A DNA stretch of 42,261 nt, from positions 161,413-203,673 of the forward strand of contig NZ_GG667192.1 in NCBI RefSeq assembly GCF_000159635.1, given 5' to 3'. Every line of letters starts with the position of its first letter. Position 1 is the first letter of the stretch. Made by a program: the position numbers and the translations under genes. This document shows positions 8,649 through 18,179 of this stretch, one piece after another. The notes beneath the pieces are model-generated. The model saw only the letters and a list, made by a program, of their open reading frames with translations. It had not been told where the DNA came from and made no database searches. The stretch is from Corynebacterium lipophiloflavum DSM 44291 (lineage in GTDB: Bacteria > Actinomycetota > Actinomycetes > Mycobacteriales > Mycobacteriaceae).

Positions 8649-10466
8649 ATGACTAGTGACACGTTTACCGTTGAACCTGATTTCACCATCCAGCCAGAAG
8701 AGAATGTCGTCAGCGACGTTATTAAGCTGAGCGAGTCTCGCTCGGAGATCGTCCTGTTCCACCGGCCGAACGGTTCGGGATGGGTTGATATCACAGCCCA
8801 TGACTTCATCGCCGACGCGTACGCGCTGGCAAAGGGGTTGATCGCCAACGGTATTGAGCCGGGGGACCGCGTTGTGGTCCTTTCCGAGTCACGTTACGAA
8901 TGGACCCTGGCCGACTTTGCCATCCTCACCGCAGGTGCGGTAACCGTGCCGATCTATCCGTCGAGCTCCGAGCACCAGATCGAGTGGATTCTCGAGGATT
9001 CCGGTGCGAAGCTCGTTTTCGCCGAGACTGCCGCGCACGCCAAAGCGGTGAACGATGTCCTTGCCGCCTCAGGCAAGGAGGGTGTGCGCGTCGTGGAATT
9101 CGAGTCCGAAGGCATCGAGGAGATCACCTCGGACGGCACAGATGTGGAGCAGTCGCTTGTCGACGAACGAGTTGCCAACATCACCCACGACAGCCTCGCA
9201 TCCATCGTGTACACCTCGGGTACGACTGGGCGCCCCAAGGGAGTCAACCTGACTCACATCAACTGGTACCACGAAGCTCGTGGTCTGCTGTCGAGTAAGC
9301 TTGTTACCTCGCTTGGTGACCCTGTGGGCAAGCACGCCGTGGTATTCCTGCCGCTGGCCCACGTCCTGCAGCGTGCCGTGACCTTTGCACTCATGATCGC
9401 GGGGGCGACTCAGTCCCACTGGGGCGATACCTCAACCATCACCAAGGAATTCCAGCGCTCCAAGCCCGCCCTGGTGCTCGGAGTGCCGCGCGTGTTTGAG
9501 AAAGTCCGCGCGGGGGCTTACAACCAGGCGGCCGACAGTTCCGACGTGGCGAAGCGAATCTTCCTGGCTGCAGAAAAGACGGCCGTGGAGTATTCCAAGG
9601 CGCTGGATACTACCAAGGGCCCCGGCTTGCTGCTTAAAGCAAAAGCCACGTTGTTTGACAAGCTCGTCTACTCCAAGGTGAAGGCAGCGATGGGCGGGCA
9701 GGTGCGGGTCGCGATCTCCGGCGGCTCGGCGATCGGCGCCGACCTGTTGCACTTCTTCCGTGGCATGGGGATCACCATTTACGAAGGTTACGGTCTGACC
9801 GAAACGACTGCCGCCGCCTCAGTGAACGAGCCCGGCCAGATGCGCATCGGCACCGTCGGTCGCCCGGTGGCGGGCTTTAAGGCGCGTGTGACCGAGGAAG
9901 GCGAAATTCAGTTCAGCGGTGACGGTGTATCGAAGTCGTATTGGAATAACCCCGAGGCCACCGAGGCGTCCATGAAGGACGGCTGGTTCTCCACCGGAGA
10001 CCTCGGCGAGATTGACGACGACGGCTTCATCCGCATCACGGGACGTAAGAAGGATCTCATCGTCACCGCTGGAGGCAAGAATGTTTCCCCGGGCCCGCTC
10101 GAAGAGGCCCTTACCCAGAACGAGCTGATCGCGAATGCCATCGTGGTCGGCGATGGCAGGCCGTTCGTCGGCTTGCTGGTCACCATCGACGAGGCTGAGC
10201 TGAAGCGGTGGAAGGCGAAAAACGGCATCGACGAGAACGCTCCGCTCAGCGAGCTGAAGAACAACGACAAGTTGATCGCAGCCGTGCAGTCCGCCGTGGA
10301 CACGGCGAACAAGACCGTGTCCAAGGCGGAGGGAATCAGGAAGTTCCGCATCCTCGAGCGCGACCTGCGCGAGGAAGAGGACGAGATCACCCCGACGATG
10401 AAGATCAAGCGCAACGTCGTCGTCAAGCGCTTCGCCGACGAGATCGAAGCGCTCTACCAACGCTAA
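8649..10466 (+). CDS. Long-chain fatty acid-CoA ligase (AMP-dependent synthetase, FadD15-like)
   Basis: The 605-aa AMP-forming ligase activates long-chain fatty acids to acyl-CoA through an acyl-adenylate. The ATP/AMP motif YTSGTTGRPKGV is at 188-199, GYGLTET at 380-386, and GWFSTGDLGEIDDDGFIRITGRKKDLIVTAGGKNVSPGPLE covers the hinge and catalytic Asp/Arg region. The C-terminal lysine region reads DEITPTMKIKRN. The length and motif set match the long-chain FadD15/LACS group rather than short-chain synthetases. In corynebacteria it may feed membrane phospholipid or mycolate metabolism, but the substrate is inferred. A GC-rich hairpin follows 11 nt after the stop. Confidence 0.92.
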   Translation: MTSDTFTVEPDFTIQPEENVVSDVIKLSESRSEIVLFHRPNGSGWVDITAHDFIADAYALAKGLIANGIEPGDRVVVLSESRYEWTLADFAILTAGAVTVPIYPSSSEHQIEWILEDSGAKLVFAETAAHAKAVNDVLAASGKEGVRVVEFESEGIEEITSDGTDVEQSLVDERVANITHDSLASIVYTSGTTGRPKGVNLTHINWYHEARGLLSSKLVTSLGDPVGKHAVVFLPLAHVLQRAVTFALMIAGATQSHWGDTSTITKEFQRSKPALVLGVPRVFEKVRAGAYNQAADSSDVAKRIFLAAEKTAVEYSKALDTTKGPGLLLKAKATLFDKLVYSKVKAAMGGQVRVAISGGSAIGADLLHFFRGMGITIYEGYGLTETTAAASVNEPGQMRIGTVGRPVAGFKARVTEEGEIQFSGDGVSKSYWNNPEATEASMKDGWFSTGDLGEIDDDGFIRITGRKKDLIVTAGGKNVSPGPLEEALTQNELIANAIVVGDGRPFVGLLVTIDEAELKRWKAKNGIDENAPLSELKNNDKLIAAVQSAVDTANKTVSKAEGIRKFRILERDLREEEDEITPTMKIKRNVVVKRFADEIEALYQR

Positions 10467-10477
10467 GTCTCGGCGCG

Positions 10478-10500
10478 CCGCGCGGATTCTCACCGCGCGG
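10478..10500 (+). terminator. GC-rich hairpin after the acyl-CoA synthetase gene
   Basis: CCGCGCGG at 10478-10485 and again at 10493-10500 can pair across a 7-nt ATTCTCA loop. CCGCGCGG is self-complementary, so the repeat is both direct and inverted. There is no T-run after it, so it is at best an atypical terminator or a 3' stabiliser. Confidence 0.4.
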
Positions 10501-10562
10501 GCGCTACCATTTCCCCAGCGAATCGTCACATGTTGCAAAGGTAGATTGAAGGGGGATGGATC

Positions 10563-11231
10563 GTGCAGAAAACCGCCGCGGTGCTGCGCCATCGTGAGCT
10601 GACCCAGGAAATCTACAACATCGGTGACGAGGTCGCGGAGTATATCGAGCACATCGCGGAATCGATTGCCGATTACGACGGCGAGCTCACTGACGACTGC
10701 CTCGCAGAGTTCTCGGAAATCATCGATGACGCCCGCCAGGACGCGCGCCGCGTCGTCGGCGAGCTGATCGGGTTGCGGCAAGCGCTGACCTCGGGGATGC
10801 GCGCCGGCTTGCTTTCCGCCTCGGCGTCCGCCGAGGAGCGCATCCCTGAACCGGAGTTCCTCGACGCGATCGGCCTGGAAGACCTCTACCCGCTTACCGC
10901 GCCGTTTTCGGTGCGCACGATGAACGACGCGCTGACCGGCCGTACCGAGCTGACTGTGCAGCACCTGACCGAAATCGTCAGCTTCACCCTCGAGCAAACC
11001 GACATGGTCGCCCGCGAACTCGGTGCGGTGAGTCTGCCGCACCTCTATGCCCGCGTCGGTGAGCTCGTCGAGGCTGCTGTCGAAGGGTGGATGGAAACCG
11101 TCTGCGTCGACCACCCCGCGTTCACGCGCACGATGCGCGGTTCGAACCCGCCGACGTTTTTGGCGGAGCGCGCGCGGATTGACGCGATCGTGGCCAAGGT
11201 CGCCGCGAAGCGCTCACGCCGGGGTGCCTAG
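10563..11231 (+). CDS. Conserved hypothetical protein, 222 aa
   Basis: The product starts MQKTAAVLRHRELTQEIYNI from a GTG, with AAGGGGG at the right distance upstream. It is soluble, acidic and predicted almost entirely helical. The first half (EYIEHIAESIADYDGEL, EIIDDARQDARRVVGELIGLRQAL) looks like a long helical hairpin, and the C-terminus is basic (VAKVAAKRSRRGA). I do not recognise a named domain. It ends 3 nt before the hemW start and is probably cotranscribed with it, but that does not set its role. The intergenic region ahead also holds a possible leaderless 13-codon ORF overlapping this start. Confidence 0.7.
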   Translation: MQKTAAVLRHRELTQEIYNIGDEVAEYIEHIAESIADYDGELTDDCLAEFSEIIDDARQDARRVVGELIGLRQALTSGMRAGLLSASASAEERIPEPEFLDAIGLEDLYPLTAPFSVRTMNDALTGRTELTVQHLTEIVSFTLEQTDMVARELGAVSLPHLYARVGELVEAAVEGWMETVCVDHPAFTRTMRGSNPPTFLAERARIDAIVAKVAAKRSRRGA

Positions 11232-11234
11232 ATC

Positions 11235-12338
11235 TTGTTCGGCCTGTACATCCACGTGCCGTTCTGCGCGACCCGCTGTGGCTACTGCGATTTCAACACC
11301 TACACGCCCACCGAGGTCGAAACCTCGCACGAAACGTACCTGCGGGCGCTGGAAACCGAGTTGGCGAAGGCAGATACTTCCCCCGCGGACACCGTGTTCA
11401 TCGGCGGCGGCACGCCCTCGCTGCTCGGGGCGGCGGGGTTGGGTCGCATCATGGAGATGGTGCACACCCACGTCGGCCTGAAACCTGGCGCGGAGGTGAC
11501 CACGGAGTCGAACCCGGAGTCCACCAGCCCGGAGTATTTCGAGGGCCTGCTTGAAGCCGGGTTCACCCGGGTGTCGCTGGGGATGCAGTCCGCCTCGACA
11601 CCTGTTCTCAAGGTGCTCGACCGCATGCACACCCCGGGTCGCGCCGTCGCGGCGGTGAAAGAGGCGCTGGACGCCGGGTTCGAGCACGTCAACCTCGACA
11701 TGATTTACGGCACCCCGACGGAAACGGATGACGATGTGCGGGCAACCCTTGATGCGGTGCTCTCAACGGGCGTCGACCACGTCAGCGCGTACTCGCTGAT
11801 CGTCGAGGACGGCACCGCGATGGCTCGGAAGGTCCGTCGCGGGGAGCTGCCGGCACCGAGCGAGGACGTCTACGCCGACCGCTACGAGATCATCTCGAGC
11901 ACCCTCGAGGACGCCGGCTTCGGCTGGTACGAGGTGTCCAACTGGGCGCGTGAAGGCGGGCAGTGCCGACACAACCTCCTGTACTGGCGCGGGGGGCAGT
12001 GGTGGGGAGCTGGCCCCGGCGCCCACAGCTTCATCGGCTCCACGAGATTCCACAACGTCAAGCGCCCAGAGCGCTACAGCGAGCTGCTCGCCGGCGGATC
12101 GCTGCCTATCGCGGATCAGGAATCTTTGACCGCGCAGGAGCAACACTTCGAGGCGATCATGCTGGGATTGCGGCTGAAGGAGGGAATCCCGCGTGAGTGG
12201 ATAGACGAGAGCGCGTGGGGGGTCGTCGACAAGCATGCTCGCGCAGGTCTGCTCTCCGTGGGGGAGCGGGTCGCGGTCACGGACGCGGGGCGCCTGCTTG
12301 CCGACGGCATCATCACCGACATTCTGGCGGCGGAATAG
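11235..12338 (+). CDS. hemW: Radical SAM heme chaperone HemW (coproporphyrinogen oxidase-like)
   Basis: The 367-aa protein begins MFGLYIHVPFCATRCGYCDF. The 4Fe-4S cysteines that bind S-adenosylmethionine are C11, C15 and C18 in a CxxxCxxC pattern followed by D-F, which marks the HemW branch rather than true HemN. GGGTPSLL and ESNPES follow as further radical SAM motifs, and the HemN C-terminal domain covers the last third. HemW inserts heme into target proteins such as respiratory enzymes. It is often mislabelled as oxygen-independent coproporphyrinogen oxidase. The TTG start at 11235 is forced, because the preceding gene's TAG stop is in frame two codons before it. Confidence 0.93.
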   Translation: MFGLYIHVPFCATRCGYCDFNTYTPTEVETSHETYLRALETELAKADTSPADTVFIGGGTPSLLGAAGLGRIMEMVHTHVGLKPGAEVTTESNPESTSPEYFEGLLEAGFTRVSLGMQSASTPVLKVLDRMHTPGRAVAAVKEALDAGFEHVNLDMIYGTPTETDDDVRATLDAVLSTGVDHVSAYSLIVEDGTAMARKVRRGELPAPSEDVYADRYEIISSTLEDAGFGWYEVSNWAREGGQCRHNLLYWRGGQWWGAGPGAHSFIGSTRFHNVKRPERYSELLAGGSLPIADQESLTAQEQHFEAIMLGLRLKEGIPREWIDESAWGVVDKHARAGLLSVGERVAVTDAGRLLADGIITDILAAE

Positions 12339-12346
12339 CGCGCGGG

Positions 12347-12352
12347 TAAGGT
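12347..12352 (+). promoter_or_regulatory. -10 box TAAGGT, leaderless hrcA
   Basis: TAAGGT ends 7 nt before the ATG at 12360, with no SD. It selects this ATG over the upstream GTG codons that lie in the box. Confidence 0.6.
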
Positions 12353-12359
12353 GGTGGGC

Positions 12360-13379
12360 ATGAGTGTGGCAGAAGATCGCAGACAGGCGGTGCTTCGCGC
12401 CATCGTGGCCGACTACATCGCCCTGCAGGAGCCGGTGGGATCGAAGTCGCTCGTGCAGCGGCACAACCTGAGCGTTTCCTCCGCGACGATCCGCAACGAC
12501 ATGTCGGTGCTGGAAAAGGAGGGCTTCATCGCCCAGCAGCACTCCAGTTCGGGCCGTGTGCCCACGGAAAAGGGATACCGCGCCTTCGTTGACGCACTCC
12601 ACGGGGTCAAGCCGCTCTCGGCGCCGGAGCGCCGCGCGATCCTGGACTTTTTGGAAAACGGCACCGACCTGGAAGACGTGCTGCGCCGCTCGGTGCAGCT
12701 GCTCGCGCAGATCACCAACCAGGCAGCCGTGGTGCAGCTGCCCACCCTCGAGGTGTCGCGGGTGAAGCACTGCGAGGTCGTGGCGTTGGCGCCGACGCGA
12801 TTGCTCCTGGTGGTCATCACCGACTCGGGCCGGGTGGACCAGCGCAACGTCGAGCTCGCCACCGCGCTCGCCGACGAGGACGTGCGCCTGCTCCGCGACG
12901 CCCTCAACACCGTGCTGGTCGGGGCCACGATGTCGGAGGCCTCGACGTCGCTGGCGAAGCTGGCGGAGCTCGCCGACGCGCGGATTGCGGACGCCGTCGA
13001 GCGCGCCACCGCGGTGCTCATCGAAACGCTCGTGGACACCCCGAGCGACCGGCTGCTCATCGCTGGTGCCGCCAACCTCACCCACGTCTCCGCCTCCGGG
13101 AGCGATTTACACAGCGTCATCGCCGCGCTCGAGGAGCAGGTTGTGGTGCTCAAGCTGCTCGCCGGTGCCCAGGAGCTCGAGCGCGTCAGCGTGCGCATCG
13201 GCCGCGAAAACGAGGACGAGGAATTTTCCCGCGCCTCGATTGTTACAACTGCATACGGCACCGGGGAAGCCCTCGGCGGTCTAGGGGTGGTGGGTCCCAC
13301 CTACATGGACTACCCCGGTACGATTCAAAAGGTTGCCACGGTGGCCCGCTACATTAGCCGGATCCTGCGTGGAGAATAG
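12360..13379 (+). CDS. hrcA: Heat-inducible transcription repressor HrcA
   Basis: The 339-aa repressor binds CIRCE operators and silences chaperone genes until heat stress. The N-terminal winged helix shows [32 protein letters not shown] and then [13 protein letters not shown], the family's strongest signature. A GAF-like dimerisation region follows, and the C-terminus contains [25 protein letters not shown]. The order hrcA-dnaJ is conserved across actinobacteria. No CIRCE element was found next to it in this window, so its targets (classically groES/groEL) lie elsewhere. Transcription appears leaderless from a TAAGGT box. dnaJ2 begins 29 nt after its stop. Confidence 0.96.
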   Translation: MSVAEDRRQAVLRAIVADYIALQEPVGSKSLVQRHNLSVSSATIRNDMSVLEKEGFIAQQHSSSGRVPTEKGYRAFVDALHGVKPLSAPERRAILDFLENGTDLEDVLRRSVQLLAQITNQAAVVQLPTLEVSRVKHCEVVALAPTRLLLVVITDSGRVDQRNVELATALADEDVRLLRDALNTVLVGATMSEASTSLAKLAELADARIADAVERATAVLIETLVDTPSDRLLIAGAANLTHVSASGSDLHSVIAALEEQVVVLKLLAGAQELERVSVRIGRENEDEEFSRASIVTTAYGTGEALGGLGVVGPTYMDYPGTIQKVATVARYISRILRGE

Positions 13380-13408
13380 AAGCTTTTTAGAAAGGCGTAT
13401 CTGAGACA

Positions 13409-14542
13409 GTGGCTCGTGACTATTACGGGATCCTCGGCGTCGACCGCGAGGCGACCGAGCAGGAGATCAAGAGGGCGTACCGCAAGCTGGCGCGCAAGTA
13501 CCACCCGGATGTCAACCCGTCCGAGGAGGCCGCGGAGAAGTTCCGCGAGATCTCCATGGCGCAGGAGGTGTTGCTCGATCCCTCCAAGCGCCGCATCGTC
13601 GACCGCGGTGGCGACCCGATGGAGCAAGGCGCCGCCGGGCCGGGCGGGGCAGGCGGGTTCGGTGGCTTCGGCGATATTTTCGAGGCCTTCTTCGGCGGCG
13701 CGGGCCAGGGCCGTGAGCCGCGCTCGCGCGTGCAGCCCGGCAATGACGCCCTGCTGCGCACCGCCATTACGCTTGACGACGCCTTCACCGGTGTGAAGAA
13801 GGAAGTCACCGTCGACACCGCCGTCTTGTGCGACGTCTGCACCGGCACCGGTTCCGAATCGAAGTCGAAGCCGGTGACCTGCGACCACTGCCACGGCACT
13901 GGCTCGGTTGAGGAGGTCCAGCAGTCCTTCCTCGGCAACATCATGACCACCCGCGACTGCCCCAAGTGCCGCGGCTTCGGCGAGCTGATCAAGGATCCCT
14001 GCCGCCAGTGCGCGGGAGATGGCCGGGTGCGCTCGCGCCGCGATCTGACCGTGAACATCCCGGCCGGCATTGCCGACGGCATGCGGATCCGCATGGCGGG
14101 CCAGGGCGAGGTCGGCCACGGCGGCGGGCCCGCCGGCGACCTGTACGTTGAGGTTCACACTCAGCCGCACCCAGTCTTCGCGCGCGAGGGCGACAACCTG
14201 CATCTGCGCGTGACGGTGCCGATGTACGAGGCGGCCCTGGGCACCTCGGTTACGGTGGATACTCTCGGCGGAGGCGAGGCCTCGATTGAGGTGCCGGCAG
14301 GCACCCAGCCGAACGAGCGCGTCGTGCTCAGCGGAGCCGGCATGCCGCGGTTGCGCAGCCAGGAGGCCGGCGACATGATCGCCCACATTGATGTGGTCGT
14401 GCCCACGGAGCTTCGCCCCGAGGAGCGCGAGGCGCTGGAGAGCCTGCGCGACGGCCACGCCCACTCCGCGACAGTGACCAGCGAGGACGCGGGCCACAGC
14501 GAGTCCTTCCTCGGCCGGATGCGCGGCCGCTTCCGCCGATGA
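13409..14542 (+). CDS. dnaJ2: Chaperone protein DnaJ (second actinobacterial copy, DnaJ2 type)
   Basis: The 377-aa Hsp40 co-chaperone has a J domain at residues 3-67 with HPD at 32-34, a Gly/Phe-rich linker, and a zinc domain starting at C141 with four CxxCxGxG-type repeats ([32 protein letters not shown]). The C-terminal substrate-binding domains follow. It stimulates DnaK ATPase and delivers unfolded clients. Linkage to hrcA rather than dnaK-grpE marks it as DnaJ2. The GTG start has AGAAAGG about 13 nt upstream, a rather long spacing. Its stop overlaps the rsmE start by 4 nt (ATGA), which implies coupled translation. Confidence 0.95.
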   Translation: MARDYYGILGVDREATEQEIKRAYRKLARKYHPDVNPSEEAAEKFREISMAQEVLLDPSKRRIVDRGGDPMEQGAAGPGGAGGFGGFGDIFEAFFGGAGQGREPRSRVQPGNDALLRTAITLDDAFTGVKKEVTVDTAVLCDVCTGTGSESKSKPVTCDHCHGTGSVEEVQQSFLGNIMTTRDCPKCRGFGELIKDPCRQCAGDGRVRSRRDLTVNIPAGIADGMRIRMAGQGEVGHGGGPAGDLYVEVHTQPHPVFAREGDNLHLRVTVPMYEAALGTSVTVDTLGGGEASIEVPAGTQPNERVVLSGAGMPRLRSQEAGDMIAHIDVVVPTELRPEEREALESLRDGHAHSATVTSEDAGHSESFLGRMRGRFRR

Positions 14543-15243
14543 GCCTGCCCTACTTCATCGCCCCGGAACCCGCGCGCGGCGAGCTCGACGGGGCGGAGGG
14601 CCGCCACGCGGTGACGGTCAAGCGCATCGGCGTCGGCGAGCGCATCATGCTTGTCGACGGCGCCGGCACCGCCGCCGAGATCGCCGTCGCCGAGATCCGC
14701 GGCAAGGACTATTTGCGCGGCGAGGTGCTCGCGCTCACGCAGGTGCCGCAGCCCACCCCGCGCATCACCGTGGTCCAGGCCATCCCGAAGGCGGAGCGCG
14801 CCGAACTCGCCGTCGACCTGGCTGTCCAAGGCGGCGCCGACGCCATCGTGCCGTGGCTTTCAAACCGCACCATCGCGCGCTGGCCCGCTGACAAGCAAGG
14901 CAAACAGGTGGCCAAGTGGCAGGCGGTGGCGCGCGAGGCAGCCAAGCAGTCGCGCCGGGCGTGGGTGCCTCAGGTGGCGGAGCCTGTGACGACGAACCAG
15001 TTGCGTGAGTTGGTCGTCGGCAAGCAGGCGCTCGTTTTGCACGAGGATGCGGTGGCCCCGATTTCGGGCGTCGAGTTTGCGGACGAGGTCTTTCTCATCG
15101 TCGGACCGGAGGGCGGCATCGGGCCGGAGGAGCTCGAGGCCCTCGGCGCGGACGCCGTCAAGCTTGGCCCGGAGGTGTTGCGCACCGCCTCGGCGGCGTT
15201 CGCGGCGCTGTGCGCGATCGGCGCGGTGACCGAGCGCTGGTAG
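14539..15243 (+). CDS. rsmE: 16S rRNA m3U1498 methyltransferase RsmE
   Basis: The 234-aa SPOUT-class enzyme methylates N3 of U1498 in 16S rRNA using S-adenosylmethionine. The N-terminal PUA-like region contains [21 protein letters not shown]. The C-terminal trefoil knot shows [15 protein letters not shown] and [12 protein letters not shown], the cofactor-binding loops of the family. The length is normal. It overlaps the dnaJ2 stop by 4 nt. Its own TAG stop lies inside the TAGGGT -10 box of phoH, so transcription of phoH can begin exactly where rsmE ends. Confidence 0.95.
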   Translation: MSLPYFIAPEPARGELDGAEGRHAVTVKRIGVGERIMLVDGAGTAAEIAVAEIRGKDYLRGEVLALTQVPQPTPRITVVQAIPKAERAELAVDLAVQGGADAIVPWLSNRTIARWPADKQGKQVAKWQAVAREAAKQSRRAWVPQVAEPVTTNQLRELVVGKQALVLHEDAVAPISGVEFADEVFLIVGPEGGIGPEELEALGADAVKLGPEVLRTASAAFAALCAIGAVTERW

Positions 15244-15246
15244 GGT
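15241..15246 (+). promoter_or_regulatory. -10 box TAGGGT at the rsmE stop codon, leaderless phoH
   Basis: TAGGGT contains the rsmE TAG stop and ends 8 nt before the phoH ATG at 15255. Confidence 0.5.
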
Positions 15247-15254
15247 TTCACATT

Positions 15255-16262
15255 ATGGAAGAACTGGTTACGCGCAAGGTCGAGCTTGACTCGGCCTACG
15301 CCCAGGCGGTGCTCGGTATCAACGACGACAACCTGCGGGTGCTTAACCAGCAGCTCGGCGCGGACATTCACGCGCGCGGCACCACGGTGACGCTACGCGG
15401 TCCTGTGACCGCGGTGGCGCACGCGACCCGCGTGCTCGACGAGCTCGAGTCGATGGCGCGCCGCGGGGTGCCCGTCGGGCCCGACACGGTGGTGCACGCG
15501 ACGCGCATCATGGAGACGGAGGCGCCGGAATCGGTGGCCGATATCCTCGGCGCCGAGATCGTGGCGCGCCGCGGCAAGGTGATCCGCCCGAAAACTGCGG
15601 GCCAGCGCCGCTACGTTGATGCGATCGATGAGAACACGATCACCTTCGGCATCGGGCCGGCGGGCTCGGGCAAAACCTATTTGGCGGTGGCGAAGGCGGT
15701 GCAGGCGCTGCAGGCCAAACAGGTCAAGCGCATCATTTTGACCCGCCCGGCCGTCGAAGCCGGTGAAAAGCTCGGCTTCTTGCCCGGCACCCTCAACGAC
15801 AAGATCGACCCCTACCTGCGCCCGCTGTACGACGCCCTGCGCGACATGCTTGACCCCGAGATGATCCCGAAGCTGCTCGACGCCGGAATCATCGAGGTCG
15901 CCCCGCTGGCCTACATGCGCGGGCGCACGCTGAACGACGCCTTCGTCATCCTCGATGAGGCCCAAAACACCACCGCAAGCCAGATGAAGATGTTTCTCAC
16001 CCGCCTCGGGTTCGGCTCGAAGATGGTCGTCACCGGCGACGTTTCGCAGGTGGATCTGCCCAGCGGAACCGTTTCCGGCCTGCGCGTGGCGCGCCGCATC
16101 CTCGGCGGCATCGACGACATCTACATCGAGGAGCTCGGCGCCGAGGACGTCGTGCGCCACCACCTGATTTCGCGAATCGTCGAGGCCTACGATCGCCACG
16201 ACGCCACCAACGCGGCGCGCTACGAGAAGAAGCAGGCGGAGCGAGAAAGGGCGATCCCGTGA
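15255..16262 (+). CDS. phoH: PhoH-family ATPase
   Basis: The 335-aa protein has an N-terminal region resembling a KH-like RNA-binding fold (about 1-110) and a PhoH ATPase core. Walker [10 protein letters not shown] starts at residue 134, and Walker B with its sensor reads [23 protein letters not shown], then MVVTGD. The family is linked to RNA metabolism, and it is regularly paired with the endoribonuclease YbeY, as here with a 4-nt GTGA overlap. The ATG at 15255 is chosen over longer in-frame starts because it follows a TAGGGT box by 8 nt and gives the family's usual N-terminus. The precise biochemical role of PhoH is not settled. Confidence 0.93.
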   Translation: MEELVTRKVELDSAYAQAVLGINDDNLRVLNQQLGADIHARGTTVTLRGPVTAVAHATRVLDELESMARRGVPVGPDTVVHATRIMETEAPESVADILGAEIVARRGKVIRPKTAGQRRYVDAIDENTITFGIGPAGSGKTYLAVAKAVQALQAKQVKRIILTRPAVEAGEKLGFLPGTLNDKIDPYLRPLYDALRDMLDPEMIPKLLDAGIIEVAPLAYMRGRTLNDAFVILDEAQNTTASQMKMFLTRLGFGSKMVVTGDVSQVDLPSGTVSGLRVARRILGGIDDIYIEELGAEDVVRHHLISRIVEAYDRHDATNAARYEKKQAERERAIP

Positions 16263-16822
16263 GCATCGAGGTGCTGAACGAATCCGGCGAGGGCGACGTC
16301 AACGAGGAGATGCTCGTTGACGTCTCCTCCTTCGCGCTGGCCGCCATGGACGTCCACCCGGACACCGAGGTGACCGTCACGCTCGTGGACGAGCCCACAA
16401 TGGCCGACCTCCACGTGCGCTGGATGGACCTGGAGGGTCCCACCGACGTGATGAGCTTTCCCATGGACGAGCTCACCCCCGGCGGCGGGCGCCCGGATGC
16501 GGCGCAGCCCGGCCCGGCGATGCTCGGGGACATTATTTTGTGCCCGGCGTTTGATCGTCGCCAAGCGGAGATCGCGGGCCACGACCTCGGCCACGAGCTG
16601 GCGCTGCTGACCGTGCACGGCGTGCTGCACCTGCTCGGCTACGACCACGTCGCGCCCGAGGACGAGCGCGAGATGTTCTCGCTGCAAAACGAGATCCTCG
16701 CGGACTGGTACGACGACATGATCTCGCGCGGGGTGCAGTACCAGCCGAAGCCCAGCGGGGCCCAGGCGTTTCCCTCCGCCGCCGACCGCGATGACCTCGA
16801 CCGCCGGATGAAGGGGCAGTAG
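16259..16822 (+). CDS. ybeY: Endoribonuclease YbeY (rRNA maturation factor)
   Basis: The 187-aa zinc-dependent endoribonuclease takes part in 16S rRNA 3' end maturation and ribosome quality control. The zinc motif [11 protein letters not shown] provides His120, His124 and His130. The upstream segment [30 protein letters not shown] is the family signature. The extra C-terminal tail of about 30 residues after [10 protein letters not shown] is typical of actinobacterial forms. It starts with GTG inside the phoH stop (GTGA), so it is translationally coupled, and ends 5 nt before the CorC-like gene. Confidence 0.95.
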   Translation: MSIEVLNESGEGDVNEEMLVDVSSFALAAMDVHPDTEVTVTLVDEPTMADLHVRWMDLEGPTDVMSFPMDELTPGGGRPDAAQPGPAMLGDIILCPAFDRRQAEIAGHDLGHELALLTVHGVLHLLGYDHVAPEDEREMFSLQNEILADWYDDMISRGVQYQPKPSGAQAFPSAADRDDLDRRMKGQ

Positions 16823-16827
16823 CGCTC

Positions 16828-18147
16828 GTGGAATTCACCTTCAGTTACGCGGTGGTCGCGCTCGCGGCGCTGCTCGCCTCCGGTCTGCTCGGCTCCGTCG
16901 AATCCGCGCTCGCGCCGATTTCGCGCGCGCGGGTGGAAAGCATGCTCAAGGACGACGTGCCCGGTTCCCGGGCGCTGATGCGGGTCGTCGATTCGCGCGC
17001 GAACCAGGTCAACATGCTGGTCATGGTGCGCACGGTGCTGGAAGTCACCGCCGCCGTGTTCGCCGCGATGTTTACTCTCGACCTGTTCGGAACCGTCTCC
17101 TGGGCGATCGCTGTCGCGGTGGCCGGTGTGACGCTGCTGCAGTTCGGCATCATCGGCGTGTTCGCCCGCACGGCGGGGCGGCGCAACCCGTACTCGATCT
17201 CGCTGCGCGCCGCCCAGTGGCTCGTCGCATTCAACGTGGTCCTGGGCCCGGTCGCCCGGCTACTGATCTGGATTGGCAACCTCTTCCACCCGGGCCGCGA
17301 CTTCCGCGAGGGCCCCTACGCCACCGAGATCGAGCTGCGCGAGATGGTGGACATCGCCCAAGAGCGCGGGGTGGTGGAATCTACCGAGCACCGCATGATT
17401 CAAAACATCTTCGATCTGGCCTCCACCTACGCCAAACAGGTCATGGTGCCGCGCCCGGAGATGATCTGGATCGAGTCCGAGAAGACCGTGGGCCAGGCCA
17501 CGCGCTTGATGGTGCGCTCGGGCCACTCGCGCGTGCCTGCGATCGGGGAAAACGTCGACGACATCGTGGGCGTGGTCTACCTCAAGGACATGTTCACCCC
17601 GGATGGCCGCCCCCTGGATCCTTCGACCTCGATCGCCTCGGTGATGCGTGAACCGCTGTTCATCCCGGAATCGAAGCCGCTCGACGTGCTGCTCCAGGAA
17701 ATGCAGCAGCGCGGCACGCACATCGCGATGCTTGTCGACGAGTACGGCGGCGTCGCCGGCCTGTTGACCATGGAGGACCTGCTCGAGGAAATCGTCGGCG
17801 AGATCACCGACGAGTACGACGATGCGGAGATGGCACCGATCGAGCCGCTCGGGGGGTTGCAGTACCGCGCGCAGGCGCGCCTGCCCCTCGACGACCTGGT
17901 GGATTACCTGCAGGACAACGTCGGCTACGAGCTGTCCTTCGACGACGAGGTCGTCGATGCGGTGGACACGGTAGCCGGCCTCTTCTCCTACGAGCTCGGC
18001 CGTGTGCCCCTCCCCGGCTCCTCGGTGGAGGTCTCCGAACTGCGCTTCACCGCCGAGGGTGGGCGCGATCGCCGCGGCCGCATCAAGGTGCGCAGCGTGC
18101 TCATCGAGCTGCCGGACGTGGTCGACGAGTACCAGTCCGCTCAGTAA
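16828..18147 (+). CDS. CNNM/CorC-HlyC family membrane protein with CBS domains
   Basis: The 439-aa protein has an N-terminal DUF21/CNNM membrane domain (about 1-150) with four hydrophobic stretches, two CBS modules (about 195-320; QVMVPRPEMIWIE, GHSRVPAIGENVDDIVGVVYLKDMF, then AMLVDEYGGVAGLLTMEDLLEEIVGEI) and a C-terminal CorC/transporter-associated domain. Relatives are divalent-cation (Mg/Co) transporters or efflux regulators, often misannotated as hemolysins. GTG start at 16828. The ybeY-CorC-era neighbourhood is conserved in actinobacteria. The substrate has to be inferred from the family. Confidence 0.92.
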   Translation: MEFTFSYAVVALAALLASGLLGSVESALAPISRARVESMLKDDVPGSRALMRVVDSRANQVNMLVMVRTVLEVTAAVFAAMFTLDLFGTVSWAIAVAVAGVTLLQFGIIGVFARTAGRRNPYSISLRAAQWLVAFNVVLGPVARLLIWIGNLFHPGRDFREGPYATEIELREMVDIAQERGVVESTEHRMIQNIFDLASTYAKQVMVPRPEMIWIESEKTVGQATRLMVRSGHSRVPAIGENVDDIVGVVYLKDMFTPDGRPLDPSTSIASVMREPLFIPESKPLDVLLQEMQQRGTHIAMLVDEYGGVAGLLTMEDLLEEIVGEITDEYDDAEMAPIEPLGGLQYRAQARLPLDDLVDYLQDNVGYELSFDDEVVDAVDTVAGLFSYELGRVPLPGSSVEVSELRFTAEGGRDRRGRIKVRSVLIELPDVVDEYQSAQ

Positions 18148-18179
18148 CTGCCCGCGGGCATGGTGCACAATAGGGTACT

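Noticed and set aside
9819..11114. Long minus-strand ORF (431 codons) opposite the acyl-CoA synthetase and the 222-aa gene
   Set aside because: It is antisense to two well-supported genes, has no recognisable domain, and reflects GC-rich codon bias creating open shadow frames.
11763..13085. Minus-strand ORF of 440 codons across hemW and hrcA
   Set aside because: Crosses two convincing genes and their promoter. No domain recognised.
18171..18176. Leaderless box TAGGGT for pdxY
   Set aside because: It ends only 3 nt before the ATG, too close to place transcription start at or before the start codon.
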